Assembly (NCBI GenBank): GCA_030762935.1
Contig: CM060899.1
Location: 11,509,001 to 11,573,000 of the forward strand
Direction of reading: 5' to 3'
Source: Hymenopus coronatus
Taxonomy: Eukaryota > Arthropoda > Insecta > Mantodea > Hymenopodidae
Length of the DNA stretch: 64,000 nt
Of this stretch, positions 34,532 to 44,884 are shown one piece after another (the stretch's first letter is position 1; every line of letters begins with the position of its first letter). Under the pieces are notes generated by a model. The model saw only the letters and a program-made list of their open reading frames with translations. It did not search any database and was not told the DNA's origin. Made by a program: the position numbers and the translations under genes.

Positions 34532-35199
34532 AAAATGATCATCAATATGTTTGTGCATGTGTGTGTGTCTGTGCTACCCTCTACATGTGACATTTGTTGA
34601 AAATTTTGAGTTTCTCAAAAATGGCTGTAATGATTTTGATTCAGATACCTATTCAGATATTTTTATGAGAAATGAAATATACATTTTAAACTTTCCGAGA
34701 ATAGCGTTTGAAGAACTCTTCATTCTGGATGACTTTTGTAACTGGTAAACTGTAAGAGATAGATAAAAACTTGCAACAGAAAAAATGTAGATCTTGTTAA
34801 AACACACAGTTTGTTACATACATTCTTTTTATAGAGCTAACCATTTGCAAGATATTCCTTGTAATTGGGTTACATTTTAAAATATTTTCTTTTAAACAGA
34901 GTGTCATTGTTCTTTTCATGTCTCTCTTGAATTTACTCCTGGCCATGCAAAGAGAATCAAATTTCTATGGTATTAAATAGCAACTATAGCTTTTAAAAGA
35001 TTTGACTATAACTTTAGCCTAGGATAATCCCTTACTTCCTTTCTACTTCCAAGGAGGTAAATATGAAGACCAATTTCGATAATGTTTATCTCAATTAGCA
35101 TGATCTAGATAGCAGAATAATCTTTGTAAGAATAGTTTGTTTACAGAACAGTAGAGAAAATCATGTCCTGCAACACATGATTTTTATTGCATGTAATAG

Positions 35200-35338
35200 G
35201 TGCTTGCAACTGGAGGCTATGGACGAGCATATTTCTCGTGCACTTCAGCTCACACTTCTACTGGTGATGGTACAGCAATGGTTTCCAGAGCCGGACTCCA
35301 TAACGAGGATTTGGAATTTGTCCAGTTTCACCCTACAG
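35200..35338 (+). CDS. SDHA: SDHA internal exon (ATGGYGR to FHPTG)
   Basis: 46 codons (residues 203-248) plus one base of Gly249. It carries [20 protein letters not shown] and ends in VQFHPTG. His246 corresponds to the dicarboxylate-contacting histidine of the family. The acceptor is TAG at 35197-35199 and the donor is GTATGT at 35339. The acceptor has a weak pyrimidine tract which appears to come from the end of a PER repeat that stops about 14 bp upstream, so a transposable element seems to supply part of this splice site. Reading frame and phase agree with both neighbours. Confidence 0.97.
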
Positions 35339-35399
35339 GTATGTGTTAGTATACAAACATGGTGCACACAGTCTATGGTATGCATTCTTCTTCCAGTAA

Positions 35400-36310
35400 A
35401 TAAATGCTGTATGTTCCATGTTTTATGTTTCTCAGAACACTGGCTTTATCTTAAATACTAAACTCGCCAATTTCACTTTAGCAGTGCATTATTGTAGAGC
35501 AACATATAATCATGGTGGAAGTTGCATATTTGTAAGAGATGACATTAAATCCAGTGTGGTAAGTACAACTGGTATATCACAAGAAAAAATTACAGAAATT
35601 TTTGTAATCAAACTCCTTGAACATAACATAATAGTAGCCTGTACATACAGATCCCCCCCAGTGGTATTTTCAGCACTTTACTGAATAAACTAGAAAAAGT
35701 TCTTAATAAACTTAAATATTTAAGCAAAACTCTCATTATCTGATTTTGCTAAAATCTCAAAAGAATGATGTTTTGATTTGGTAGCCACATTTAACTTAAA
35801 TCCTATTATAAATGTTCCAACCAGAACTACACAATTCAGTGCAACCATTGTTGATCAAATTTTTACTAATGTTAACCAGCCACACAAAACTTGCCCACTG
35901 AATATGAGTTTTAATGATCATAATGCTCAATTAATATCAATAACTTTGAAAAAGAATATAAAGTACAACCATAATAAAACAAAATTATCTAGAAAATCTA
36001 CTGATTCAGACATAGATTATTTCTTACACTTACTAAAAAGTGAAATGTGGCATGAAGTGTGTGATACACCAGATACTAATAAGAAATTTGAGAATTTTCA
36101 AAAAAATATTTAAGCCAGCATTATTTTGATATAGCCTTCCCTCCCATTAATATCTTGTGCCCACAAACAAAAATTACATGAAATTTCACAAACAGTAAGT
36201 GCTACTCCACAAAATATAAAATTATATTAAATAAAGATACAAAGCAAGCAAAAAAGATGTCAAAACAATAAATACATCAAAAGCGCCCAGAACAAAATGA
36301 AAGCTTCATG
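35400..36310 (+). pseudogene. non-LTR endonuclease-domain remnant
   Basis: Readings include SEHWLYLKY, then FTLAVHYCRATYNHGGSCIF and VRDDIKSS, CTYRSPP and, after a frameshift, ATFNLNPIINVPTR with VDQIFTN and SFNDHNAQLISI. These are the SEHWL, GG..IFVR, YR.P, P.R....T.ID.IF and D..DHYAQ blocks of APE endonucleases in jockey/CR1 elements. Frames are broken at about 35685 and 36113, and there is no reverse transcriptase part. In the sense direction in the SDHA intron. Confidence 0.82.
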
Positions 36311-36449
36311 GAGAGTAAGAAAAGATAAGATGCTTTATTGTCATATATGCTTACAATAAATGAATAAAGACTCCATAAACAGGTGACTCGTCAAGTATGA
36401 AAGAACAAGAAAAAAACTCCTTGGGCTCCTCTCTGAAGGACATGATACC

Positions 36450-36686
36450 ATGGAGAAAAAATCAGGAATATATGCCATTGAATGTCAAGACTGCAACAAG
36501 AAATACATTGGAAAGACAATAAGAAACCTTGAAACACGCAATAAAGAACACAGAAGAGACATCAAGTCAAAACAGCCGGACAAATCTGCAGTAGCACACC
36601 ACGAAATCAATCTCAACATCAAACTATTGAAAGAACTTTCGAATCCGTTTCAATTATCAGCATGGGAAAAAAATCTATATTCATAA
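36450..36686 (+). pseudogene. GIY-YIG endonuclease domain (Penelope-like)
   Basis: A 78-codon open frame reads SGIYAIECQDCNKKYIGKTI, RNLETRNKEHRRDIK, then KSAVAHHEINLN and LSAWEKNLYS. It shows the GIY motif, a C..C pair, YIG with following K/T, and the basic R....R...H helix of this nuclease family, in the size range of the Penelope endonuclease module. It ends at a stop soon after the WEK segment; the longer relatives in the fold-backs (WEN..ITQHK..NFEILP) show what is lost. Confidence 0.85.
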
Positions 36687-36829
36687 ATACCGCCACACAT
36701 TGATGAACATGGAGTTCCCTCCTAAGAATTGCTTAACAAGTCTCATTGCCCGCCCAACAGATGTCACCACAACTGACACATCCACAACCACAACTTGGAA
36801 TCCAAATCCAAGCAGTAGTGGTTCAACAG

Positions 36830-36865
36830 CTGAGGATGTGGGCAACGGTCCGCGAAACAATTGTC
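36830..36865 (+). ncRNA. hammerhead-ribozyme-like motif
   Basis: CTGAGGA (36830-36836) is followed by one extra T, a six-pair stem (GTGGGC with GTCCGC, two wobbles) closed by AACG, then GAAA (36854-36857), C, loop AATT, and GTC ending at 36865. These are the conserved CUGANGA, stem II, GAAA, short stem III and NUH elements of a type I hammerhead. Stem I shows only two pairs next to the core. The position downstream of a Penelope GIY-YIG frame matches known placements. Activity is not shown. Confidence 0.6.
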
Positions 36866-36959
36866 CTACTCAATAAAAGTAAGTGAAGTGTGTGTTAACA
36901 GCACCACTTTAATTAATTCAATTTGATTATGCCTTCACTGTAAGCAGCTTCAAAATGAT

Positions 36960-37165
36960 ACATTTATATTTATTCAAAAGATTTGACTATCGCTTTAGCC
37001 TAGTGTATTCCCTTATTTCCCTTCTACTTACGAGGTAGCAAGTAATTAGGAAAATTTCTGCTAATGTTTATCTTGATTATCATAAAGTAGAAGAATAAGC
37101 TGTTCAACAACAATTTGTTACAGCGATGTAGGGAGAGTCATGTGAATGGAACACATCAGAATTTT
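36960..37165 (+). mobile_element. PER repeat fragment (right end)
   Basis: Matches the last ~200 bp: GATTTGACTATCGCTTTAGC to GTCATGTGAATGGAACACAT then CAGA. Confidence 0.85.
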
Positions 37166-37169
37166 TAAA

Positions 37170-37498
37170 AATCAGTCATTAATTTCTGTCAGCTTTGACA
37201 TTATTTTTCATATAAATTAGTTGGATGCTTTTTCTGAGGAATATTTTGCGGTCCTAATCACATGCATTAAGGCAAGTATTGGTAAACATGTGAGATATGT
37301 TATTGTTAAAAACAGATTTGCCTATACAACCCAGGCTTTACTTTCTATCATTGAGAGAGAGGATATATCTTATTTTATGTCGTTAATTACAATATTCATA
37401 TTGACAGCATTTTACCTTTGGAACATATTGGCTATTGGCAGTGGTGTTAACTTCTGTACAGTTGTCATTGGAATTTTTACTTCTTTTGAGTGTTTTAT
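37170..37498 (+). other. unidentified short open frame
   Basis: A 102-codon open frame (37221-37529) between two PER copies contains a hydrophobic central stretch (YFMSLITIFILTAFYLW). I do not recognise a domain, and its 3' end runs into PER sequence. It is probably not a gene. Confidence 0.3.
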
Positions 37499-38338
37499 TT
37501 TTTCTACACATACTGTGTGCATAGTGTAGAGAGAAGATATTGTATTGCACCCAAAAATTCCATACCAAGATTACACCTGAAATGTATGTTTTGAGACCCC
37601 CTGAATCTAAAAAAAAAATACACATTTTTTAGAAAAGTGTCCGTGTGTGTGTGTCTGTAAGCAGCATGGCTCAAAAAAGAAAAGTCTGTTAAATACCGAA
37701 AGTTCAGTATCATCCAAGATTGCAACATGAAGATTTTCAAGAAAATCCCCCCTCCCCCCCCCCCCCCCCCCCATGACCAACTACCCTTTACATGGAAAAA
37801 TGTTAGAAAAGTTTGATTTTCTTAAAAATGGCTCTAACAATTTTGATTAAAATATTGTATATTAAAGATATTTTCATGACAAATAAAATATGAAAAGTAA
37901 CTATCTTGAATTTTCTGTGATAACCTCTTAAGACATCTTGATGAATTTTGCAGACTTTTACAAAACTGGTAACCCTAAGAGATAGACAAAATCTTACTAC
38001 ACAAAAGATCTAGAGCTCGTTGAAACATACAATTTATGTTACATACATTTTCTATGTACAGTTCACCATTTTTGAGATATTCTTTTTCATTTGTTTCAAT
38101 TTTAAAATACTTATACTTTTCTCATATGGAAACTTGTCAACTCCTTGCTACACAAAGAAACAGATTTCTATCCCATAGCAACTACATTTGACTGTATATT
38201 CCCTTCCACTTATAAGGAACTAAGTGATAAAACTGTTTTTGCTAATGTTTATCTTGATTGGCATGATGGAGAATAAGTTTATTAACAATATGAGATTTAG
38301 AGAAAGTCATGTGAATGGAAACATGAGATTTGTTTAAT
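37499..38338 (+). mobile_element. PER repeat copy with poly-C tract
   Basis: Starts CTACACATACTGTGTGCATA and ends GTCATGTGAATGGAAACATG then AGATT. 840 bp. The C-rich segment before AACTACCC is expanded to more than 20 C at 37748-37772. A (TG)n slot lies at 37640. Confidence 0.88.
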
Positions 38339-38716
38339 ACTGAACCATGCCTGTCCCCATTTTAGAAGGCACAACATGGATTGTTACTCAAGGTTGACTA
38401 CAAAAGAAAAGGTGCTGTTAATGGATGTTAAGAAATCGATTAAATTTCAATTCTCAAAAGTTTGATAATCATAATTTCCGGCTTAGTGGATACAACCAAT
38501 TACTCCAGTTAACAGATTTTAGGAAAACCCTTTCTTTGATAAAGCTTTAGACCAGTAATGACGTTAGCTGAGAAATTCTTTTGTATGGGGACTACCCGGA
38601 AATAATTTTCACTACACCAGAATTGTTAAAAAAAGAATACTCGCATCGAGTTACACTAATAACAGGGATTATTACTGATATATGGTGGACTTTGTGACAG
38701 TGATGTGTTCTATCGA
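38339..38716. other. no recognisable feature
   Basis: Nothing identified by reading. Confidence 0.4.
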
Positions 38717-39311
38717 TTGAAATTAATTAGTGAGTCAATTTTGTAGCACTACATCACTTACTTTTATTATTGGAAAACATATTTCAGAAGCTATGTGCTT
38801 CCATTGTCAATTCCCTTAGTCAATTGATGGTATTGCTCACTGTGATGATCTTCCTTGTCCCTAGTGGTGGTTTGATGAACCTCTGCAATGTTAAGTCACC
38901 TGGCAGGATTTCATAATTTAAAATGTGATTCCTGTTCTTCCAAAATTTTAATTCTGTTTTGCTTGTTATATTTTTGAGTATTTTTGGACTTCTGTTTATG
39001 GTTTGTAACTTGGCAGTGTTGGAAAGAGCAACACACTATAAATAGAAATCCGAAAATACTCAAAAATATCACAAGGAAGACAGAGTTAAAAGTTTGGGAG
39101 AACATCTATATTTGGAAGAACAGGAATCGCATTATCAATTTTGAAATCCTACCAGGCAATCACTAGGGAGAGAAGGACAACCATCACAGCCAGCAATGCC
39201 GGCAGTTGACTAAGGGAATTGACAATGGAAACACATGGCTTCTAAAACATGTTTTCCAGCAAAGTAAGTGATGTAGTGTTACAAAATGGACTCGCTAATT
39301 AATTTCAATTA
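38717..39311. mobile_element. second fold-back family with Penelope-like coding trace
   Basis: Inverted arms 38717-38990 and about 39040-39311 match well at their outer parts (TGAAATTAATTAGTGAGTC and its inverse; CCATTGTCAATTCCCTTAGTC and its inverse). The right arm encodes LKVWENIYIWKNRNRIINFE then ILPG, a relative of the VWEN...NFEILP segment in the element at 6183. Different sequence, same layout. Confidence 0.7.
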
Positions 39312-39593
39312 ATATCAGGGAAGCACCTCCAGCTGTTTTGGTCACACATCCCCAAACAACTGACTTTACTCAAACACTCAAAACAACAACCCTGACCACT
39401 CAGCAGAGAGGGTCTGCAAAGGCAAAGCCTTTAGTTAAGAAAGAGCTTCCAATAGTACTGGAGCTGAAGCAAAGAGATTTGTAACAAAGATACTCCAGTA
39501 CAATAGATTAGATCACACACATTCACTGTCATTCAGCTCTGTAAATGCCAGCTAGTCTCGTGAAGATTTTGGTGGACGATGAAAGAGTAGTGG

Positions 39594-39845
39594 CCATTAG
39601 TTACACCAGTTCATATTCAACCAGAATGATATTTCTTATTTGCTTACGCCATTCTACGATCAATTCCTAATAAATTAGGAGGTGTAATTGCTTTAGTTAT
39701 AGCAATTACAATTCTATTTTTTATACCTTTAACTATTACAAATTCATTGCAATTGAGTTTTAGAGTAAGTATTTACTATTGTATTTGTACTTACCGTGAC
39801 CACTATTGGTAGTCCGGTCAATGTGCTTTTAAGGTTTTAATGCCT
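39594..39845 (+). pseudogene. NUMT: mitochondrial cytochrome b fragment
   Basis: Reads [20 protein letters not shown], then [20 protein letters not shown], the conserved quinol-side region of cytochrome b. The W in PEWYF is encoded by TGA and the M in FFMPLT by ATA, so it only reads through with the invertebrate mitochondrial code. This marks it as DNA transferred from the mitochondrion. A degraded continuation ([13 protein letters not shown]) resembles the LTWIG..PV block. Non-functional in the nucleus. Confidence 0.88.
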
Positions 39846-40075
39846 GTGTCTTATATAAGGCTTTAGTTTTAACTTTTTATTCTTTTTAGCTGCTTATTTT
39901 TACTGGTTTTTAGCAACTCATCTATCTCCTTGGTTTCTCCCAAGGTATTTTATTTAACCTGGATTGTATTTCTTCTATCAGCCATTATTTTAGTTATGAA
40001 TTTTATCTTGTGGTTTTAGGCACGTTTGTTTTTAGAATGTGCTGATAACCACAAAGTTGAGTGCCCTAAACACCA

Positions 40076-40121
<46 letters not shown>

Positions 40122-40489
40122 CAGTTTCATTCATACTTCCAGTCTCTGGGAAGGATAGGGAATAATCTTGATCACAGAAAAATTTGTACTCCTTTAGCTG
40201 GAACCTCTTACACTGCAGACAGGTGCTGTGCTGACTGAGCTAATACAATATTGACACACAATTCTGTCAATTGATAGATCCATCTCATTTGGCTAAGCCT
40301 GTTCCTGCCCAGATACAATTGAAACCTCACACTTCACACAAATCCTGTAGTCCAGTACACCACCACCACTACCACAGACTATAGCATCACTCGTGGACAA
40401 TTCACCAAAGTTGAAAGTAAAGCAATAATTTACCTAATATTTGGGTTTGAAGTACTGTGATTCTTTGATGTGTTTAAATAATAACTCCT
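39846..40489. other. unassigned intron with (CAT)n microsatellite
   Basis: Fifteen or so CAT units at 40078-40122. The remainder shows no recognisable element. The mitochondrial insertion could extend somewhat further right. Confidence 0.45.
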
Positions 40490-40795
40490 TGGCACCATAG
40501 CTCACAAGGTATCTTGGCCTACTGCCCAGCCACTGCATTCCCCATCTCGGTCCGGACGTCATGGATGGGGTGCAGTATTGGAGGGTGAGATGTGGTCATC
40601 ACCTCAAACCATGTGGTCCTCATGACCTGGAGCCACTACTTCTCCATCAAGTAGCTCTTCAATTGGCCCCCAGGGACCTCTTGAGCCTAAGTGCACCCTG
40701 GGGAAAAAATCCCCACACCGGTACTGGGAATCGAACCCAGGTCTCCCGCTTGCTAAGCTGCCGTGCTACTACCGCACTAAGGAAACAACCTTATG
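40490..40795 (-). mobile_element. SINE family 4 copy, reversed
   Basis: Read on the minus strand it begins GGTTGTTTCCTTAGTGCGGT with a tRNA-like head (B-box CTGGGTTCGATTCCCAG), then GGGGATTTTTTCCCCAGGGT and a body ending at ATAGCTCACAAGGTATC on the plus strand. A fragment of the 3' part is at 56120-56205. GC-rich relative to its surroundings. Confidence 0.8.
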
Positions 40796-40846
40796 TGTTT
40801 AAATGTTATTCCTGTGTTTAAATTTTTCTGCATGTTTAGATTTTTA

Positions 40847-41162
40847 CTTTCTCTACATGTAGGTAATATAAACATAGTGTATAGAGAAGATATTGTAATG
40901 CACCCAAAAAAGTGATTCCAATATTTCACCAGATATATTGGGATCCCCTGAATCCAACAAAAAACATTTTTAGAAAAACGTCCTTGGTGTGTGTGGGTGT
41001 GGGTGGGTGTGGGGGTGTGTGTGGGTGGGTGTGTGGGTGGGTGGGTGTGTGGGTGGGTGGGTGTGGGTGGGTGTGGGTGTGGGTGGGTGTGGGTGGGTGT
41101 GTGTGTGTGGGTGGGTGTGGGTGTGTGTGTGGGTGGGTGGGTGGGTGTGGGTGTGTGTGTGT

Positions 41163-41195
<33 letters not shown>
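40847..41195 (+). mobile_element. PER repeat, palindrome end with giant simple repeat
   Basis: TTTTTACTTTCTCTAC, a damaged palindrome, then the usual first 140 bp followed by a 200-bp compound tract of GTGTGGGTG-type units, (GT)n and (CT)n at 40988-41195. The rest of the element is missing here. Confidence 0.85.
40988..41195. repeat. compound GT/GTGGG/CT simple repeat
   Basis: Irregular GTGTGGGTGG units pass into (GT)n and then (TC)n. It occupies the same slot as the (TG)n tracts of other PER copies. Open frames of Gly/Val/Trp/Cys or Thr/His/Pro across it are artefacts. Confidence 0.95.
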
Positions 41196-41199
<4 letters not shown>

Positions 41200-41410
41200 T
41201 CGTCTTCAGGGTGAACTGATGGTTTGAGCTTGCGGAGACTGGTATTTCTAAGAGCTGGGATGAAGCTAACATCTGATTGGTTCGCGTGATATTATGGCCT
41301 GGTATATAAGAAGTCATCTTAAATACCATCAGTTCACCCTGAAGACGAGGAAGATGCACTTCTTCGAAACGTTGGTGTCAAACCAAGTTTTTACCTGGCT
41401 AGATGCCCGA
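41196..41410. mobile_element. fold-back fragment with hammerhead-like motif
   Basis: CTCGTCTTCAGGGTGAACTG at 41199 onward and its inverse at 41327-41352 form arms around about 100 bp that include GGTATATAAG. Right of the second arm a CTGAAGA...GAAA motif (41339-41379) follows, suggesting the terminal repeat of a Penelope-like element. Confidence 0.6.
41339..41379 (+). ncRNA. hammerhead-ribozyme-like motif, degenerate
   Basis: CTGAAGA (41339-41345), one extra C, a seven-pair stem GAGGAAG/CTTCTTC closed by ATGCA, GAAA (41366-41369), CG, loop TTGG, T, then GTC (41377-41379). The core is complete, but I find no pairing for stem I between the flanks, so cleavage activity is doubtful. Confidence 0.5.
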
Positions 41411-41692
41411 GAAAATTTTGAATTAAGGCTAATTCTGCTTATGTTTATCTTAGTTAGCATGATGTAGATAATAGATTAATGTTTTGAATAAAAGGTTTGT
41501 TTACCAAACAGCTAGAGGACATCATGTGAATGGAATACTTTAGATTTTTGCGCATCTACTAACAAGGAACCAAGTAATAAGGACAATTTCTGCTAATGTT
41601 TATCTCGATTATCATGAAATATTTAGAAGCATAAGCTTTTTAACAATAATTTGTTACAGAGATGTAGAGAAAGTCATGTGGATCATCAGATT
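41411..41692 (+). mobile_element. two tandem PER right-end fragments
   Basis: 41411-41550 and 41551-41692 both repeat TTCTGCT.ATGTTTATCT to GTCATGTGAATGG or GTCATGTGGATC and then AGATTTT. The element is truncated on the left in both. Confidence 0.85.
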
Positions 41693-41784
41693 TTGTAATC
41701 TTCTATTTCATCCTGAAAACAAATGAATTAAATTTTTGCTTTAAAAGAAACTTTTATGATGGTATGGTATATTCTGTTGTTTGA

Positions 41785-41979
<195 letters not shown>

Positions 41980-42024
41980 TAAGCAAAATTTGTGTAGATT
42001 TCAATTTCTTATAAATAATAATAC

Positions 42025-42240
42025 AACATTGTAAGTCGCCATTGGGATATATCTTCTCAAAATAGTTTGAGATTACCTTGTGGTTTGCTGGGAAACATAA
42101 GAGTCAGTTGAGGAATTTAGTGCCGTGCTAGCATGTTGCCATGGTAGCTCAGTGGTAGAGCAACCAACTAGATACCAAGAGATCCATGTTTCAAATCCCG
42201 GCTATGTCATTGAATTTTTCAGTCTAAATCTATCTATTCA
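42025..42240 (+). mobile_element. FB tRNA-like element
   Basis: GTAAGTCGCCATTGGGATAT, near-palindrome ATCTTCTCAAAATAGTTTGAGAT-like segment, tRNA-like core at 42136-42209 (GCCATGGTAGCTCAGTGG start) and CAGTCTAAATCTATC tail. It lies 45 bp after an SDHA exon donor. Confidence 0.75.
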
Positions 42241-42619
42241 AAATAATACAGTTAAAATGTATTTGACGGTAGAGCTCTTTAATAAGTATAAATTACTAAT
42301 CATGTGTAGTCAGCTGATTATTCCTAGTGCTTGATAAAATAATTTTTTGGCTTCTTCAGAGGGAGCCTAATTGTTGGCATTATCCATGGAATGCATGTGT
42401 TACAGACAAATTGTTTTAATTGTTCTAAAGGAAGCCTTAGTGGGTGTGAATGCCCCCACAATTCTTAAACATTTCTTATAAATTAACTTGTGTATGTCCT
42501 GCATACTTGCAGCCTTTGAGTAAATTAACTGTAATGCTGATTATGGCCTGCCATGATGTAAAGAAATTGGATTTTGAAAAAAATCCTTTGCATGTGATAT
42601 GTGTTCTTTAACTAAAGAG
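42241..42619. other. no recognisable feature
   Basis: Nothing identified by reading. Confidence 0.4.
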
Positions 42620-43435
42620 CAGAACTTTTAAAAACAGGAAACATTGTAACACAATTTTTTTTTGCAAAATATTAATGTTCAGAATTGGGGGTTGTCTTGC
42701 ATTTGTGATATGTTTTCCAGATACCATGCAGGGAAAAAGTAAATGTCAAACTTCACGGGTATGGCAATGGTGGAAATTACAAATATTACTGCCAAGGTTG
42801 TAGACATATACGGTAGATTTTATGCATTTCATGTGTGTCAAAAATAGCTGTTAATAAGAATATTCTCATTGGAACAAAGATTTCTTTCCCAGACTAAAAT
42901 CAAATTAGTGGTCTTTTTTTCACATAAATTGTTGCACAAAATGGTGAATTGAGAGCCCAAAATTGTTGTTACAACTATGCTGCCGCCACCACTGCCATCA
43001 CATATCTAATCGCACACATTTTGACATCTCCATACTCCTCTCCTCATCTCTCTCCTGCTCAAAATGTGAAATTACACACAAATTCAAATTGGGTAAAATG
43101 TTTTACCATATTAAGTTTATTGTCTTAATAGACAATCACATCCATAATCGTTTGAACAAGCTTATGTTGCTACCGCCGCCATCATACTTCTATCATTGCT
43201 CATATTCTGTATATCTCTGTCTCTCTCCTACTCTCTCACTTTATGCATTTTCCCTTAAAACAAATTAAAAAAAATGCTGATTTTTAACACGGTACAAGTG
43301 ACATAAATAGATGCATTTGTTTAAAACTCAGTTTTCATGTTTACATTTATCACTATCACGTTCACTTTGTTATGTGATAATTCATGAGAACCAATTACTC
43401 GCATAATGCGAGGGACACCTGTATATGTAAATTAT
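42620..43435. mobile_element. Tigger/pogo-like non-autonomous element, copy A
   Basis: The body from TTTTTTTGCAAAATATTAATG to GCTGTTAATAAGAATATTCTC is shared with 59024-60030 (GCAAAATATTGTTCAGAACT; GAGTATTCTCATTG). The right end GCGAGGGACACCTGTA at 43417-43432 is the inverse of the CAGGTGTCCCTCGC-type terminus of pogo/Tigger elements. No transposase. Runs of CCGCCAC-type triplets lie in the centre. Confidence 0.55.
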
Positions 43436-43639
43436 GTTAATTTGGTAGGAGTACTTACCAGTTTACTGGAATGTCAGTTTCAATTGACGAGATTTCTTCA
43501 GAAATAGTTCCATAACAGCTTGTGTGTAATTTTCATGAACATTTTTTTGAAGTGTACAAAGTAACTGTTTTTCTATGGATATCATTGGCAGAGAGGATAT
43601 TCTTTCTTAGTCGATTGTGGACCTACAGTGAGATTTTAC

Positions 43640-43830
43640 TCAATTTAAAGTGGAAAATGACCATTCATCAGAAGCTGTAGTTGCTGGTACAATTAGAATT
43701 AAGCAAGCTAATTTGTATACTTCAGACATAGCGCATATGAAATGTGAGCATGTTATATTATGTAGGGCGACAAATGTTGTGTTCTGAATCTTTATATTCT
43801 TTTCTTTACTAATATTTGCTGAACCCATTG
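43640..43830 (-). pseudogene. hAT transposase C-terminal fragment
   Basis: The minus strand reads MSEVYKLACLILIVPATTAS, then DEWSFSTLN. This matches the hAT dimerisation block (L...Y.L..L.L.IPATNA..ERSFS.L). The key ERSFS is altered to EWSFS. Confidence 0.75.
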
Positions 43831-43970
43831 CTTGTTCATATTTGTATTATTTCTTTGTAGTCCTTTTTATATTTGCTCTCTTCCATAAGGATTTTTTTTT
43901 CAATTTTAGGTGTTAGGCTGTTAATTATTGCATATTTGTGTGGTATCAGGTTGTAACTTTTGCCTTTTTC

Positions 43971-44857
43971 ACTTTCTCTAGCCCCATATATACAATGTAC
44001 ATAGGGATAGAGAAGTATTGTAATGCACCCAAAAATTTATACCGAGATTTCACCGGAAATATACGTTTTGGGGTCCCCTGGGTCGAAAAAAGTATTTTTA
44101 AAAAAAAGGGCCATGTGTGTGTGTCTGTCTGTGGACAGCATAGCCCCAAAACCAAAAGACTGTTAAATACCAAACTTGGTATTTAATTTTAGTATCTTCC
44201 AAGGATGCGACACAAAGATTTTAAAAAAAAATCCCTCCTCCACAAACTACCCTGTACATGGAAAAATTTTCGAAATTTTTGATTATCTTATAAATGGCTC
44301 TAACGATTTTGATTAAAATCCCATTTATTAAAGCTATTTATGTCCGAAATAAAATGTATATCTCAAATTTTTTGGGAATAGCCTCTGAATACCTCTTTAT
44401 TCTGAATGAATTTTGCCGAATTTTGCTTAACTGCTAAACCGTAAGAGATACAAAAAAAATTCACTATACAAAAAAATTGTATATCACATCAAAACACACA
44501 ATTTATGTCCTGTACGTTTTTGTTGTGGAGGTAACCGTTTCCAAGATATTCCTTGTTATTGGTTTCAATTGTGAAACTTAAACTTTTCTCAGACAGGAAG
44601 TGTCCGTTTTTCTTTTGTTCTACTCCTGGCCAAGCAAAGAAGCGATTTGCAATGACAATCGCATAATGATAACTTTTAAAACATTTTACAATCACTTTAG
44701 CATAACACATTTTCTTATTCCCTTCTACTTATAAGGAACTAAGTAATGAGAACATTCTGCTAATATTTATCTCGATTAGCATTGTGTACAAAGAAGAATA
44801 ATCTTTTGTAGGAGGTTTGTAGAGCAGCTAGAGAAAGTCATGTGAGTATAACACAGA
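43971..44857 (+). mobile_element. PER repeat copy (subfamily with TAGCCCCATAT)
   Basis: ACTTTCTCTAGCCCCATATA, a shortened palindrome, (TG)n slot at 44115, and right end GTCATGTGAGTATAACACAG then T-run. It shares its diagnostic start and GTGAGTRTAACAC end with the copy at 56788-57674, so these two are a subfamily. Confidence 0.9.
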
Positions 44858-44884
44858 TTTTTTTTAGTGTTTAACACCTGTTTT

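Larger units (their letters stand above)
33830..35186 (+). mobile_element. PER repeat copy interrupted by FB elements; abuts SDHA exon
   Basis: The palindrome-end part (33830-34000) and a second similar piece (34020-34150) are followed by FB sequences. The body resumes at about 34540 with (GT)n, GGCTGTAATGATTTTGATTC and the rest of the family, to GAGAAAATCATGTCC..CAACACATGATTTTT at about 35186. It ends 14 bp before the exon at 35200. Confidence 0.8.
36311..36900 (+). mobile_element. Penelope-like element 3' portion
   Basis: Contains a GIY-YIG endonuclease frame followed about 150 bp later by a hammerhead-like motif, the arrangement known for Penelope-like elements. No reverse transcriptase is present. 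The 5' boundary against the preceding non-LTR remnant is uncertain. Confidence 0.7.

Noticed and set aside
37221..37529. Small membrane-protein gene
   Set aside because: Has a hydrophobic stretch but no recognisable family, and its 3' end overlaps a PER copy; chance ORF in AT-rich DNA is more likely.
38717..39311. A clear hammerhead motif in the second fold-back family
   Set aside because: GGAAACACATGG in the right arm is reminiscent of the GAAA part, but no CTGANGA partner with a supporting stem II could be found.
40912..41359. Gly/Val/Trp/Cys-rich and His/Thr/Pro-rich proteins
   Set aside because: All are translations of the GT/GTGGG/CT simple repeat in a PER copy.
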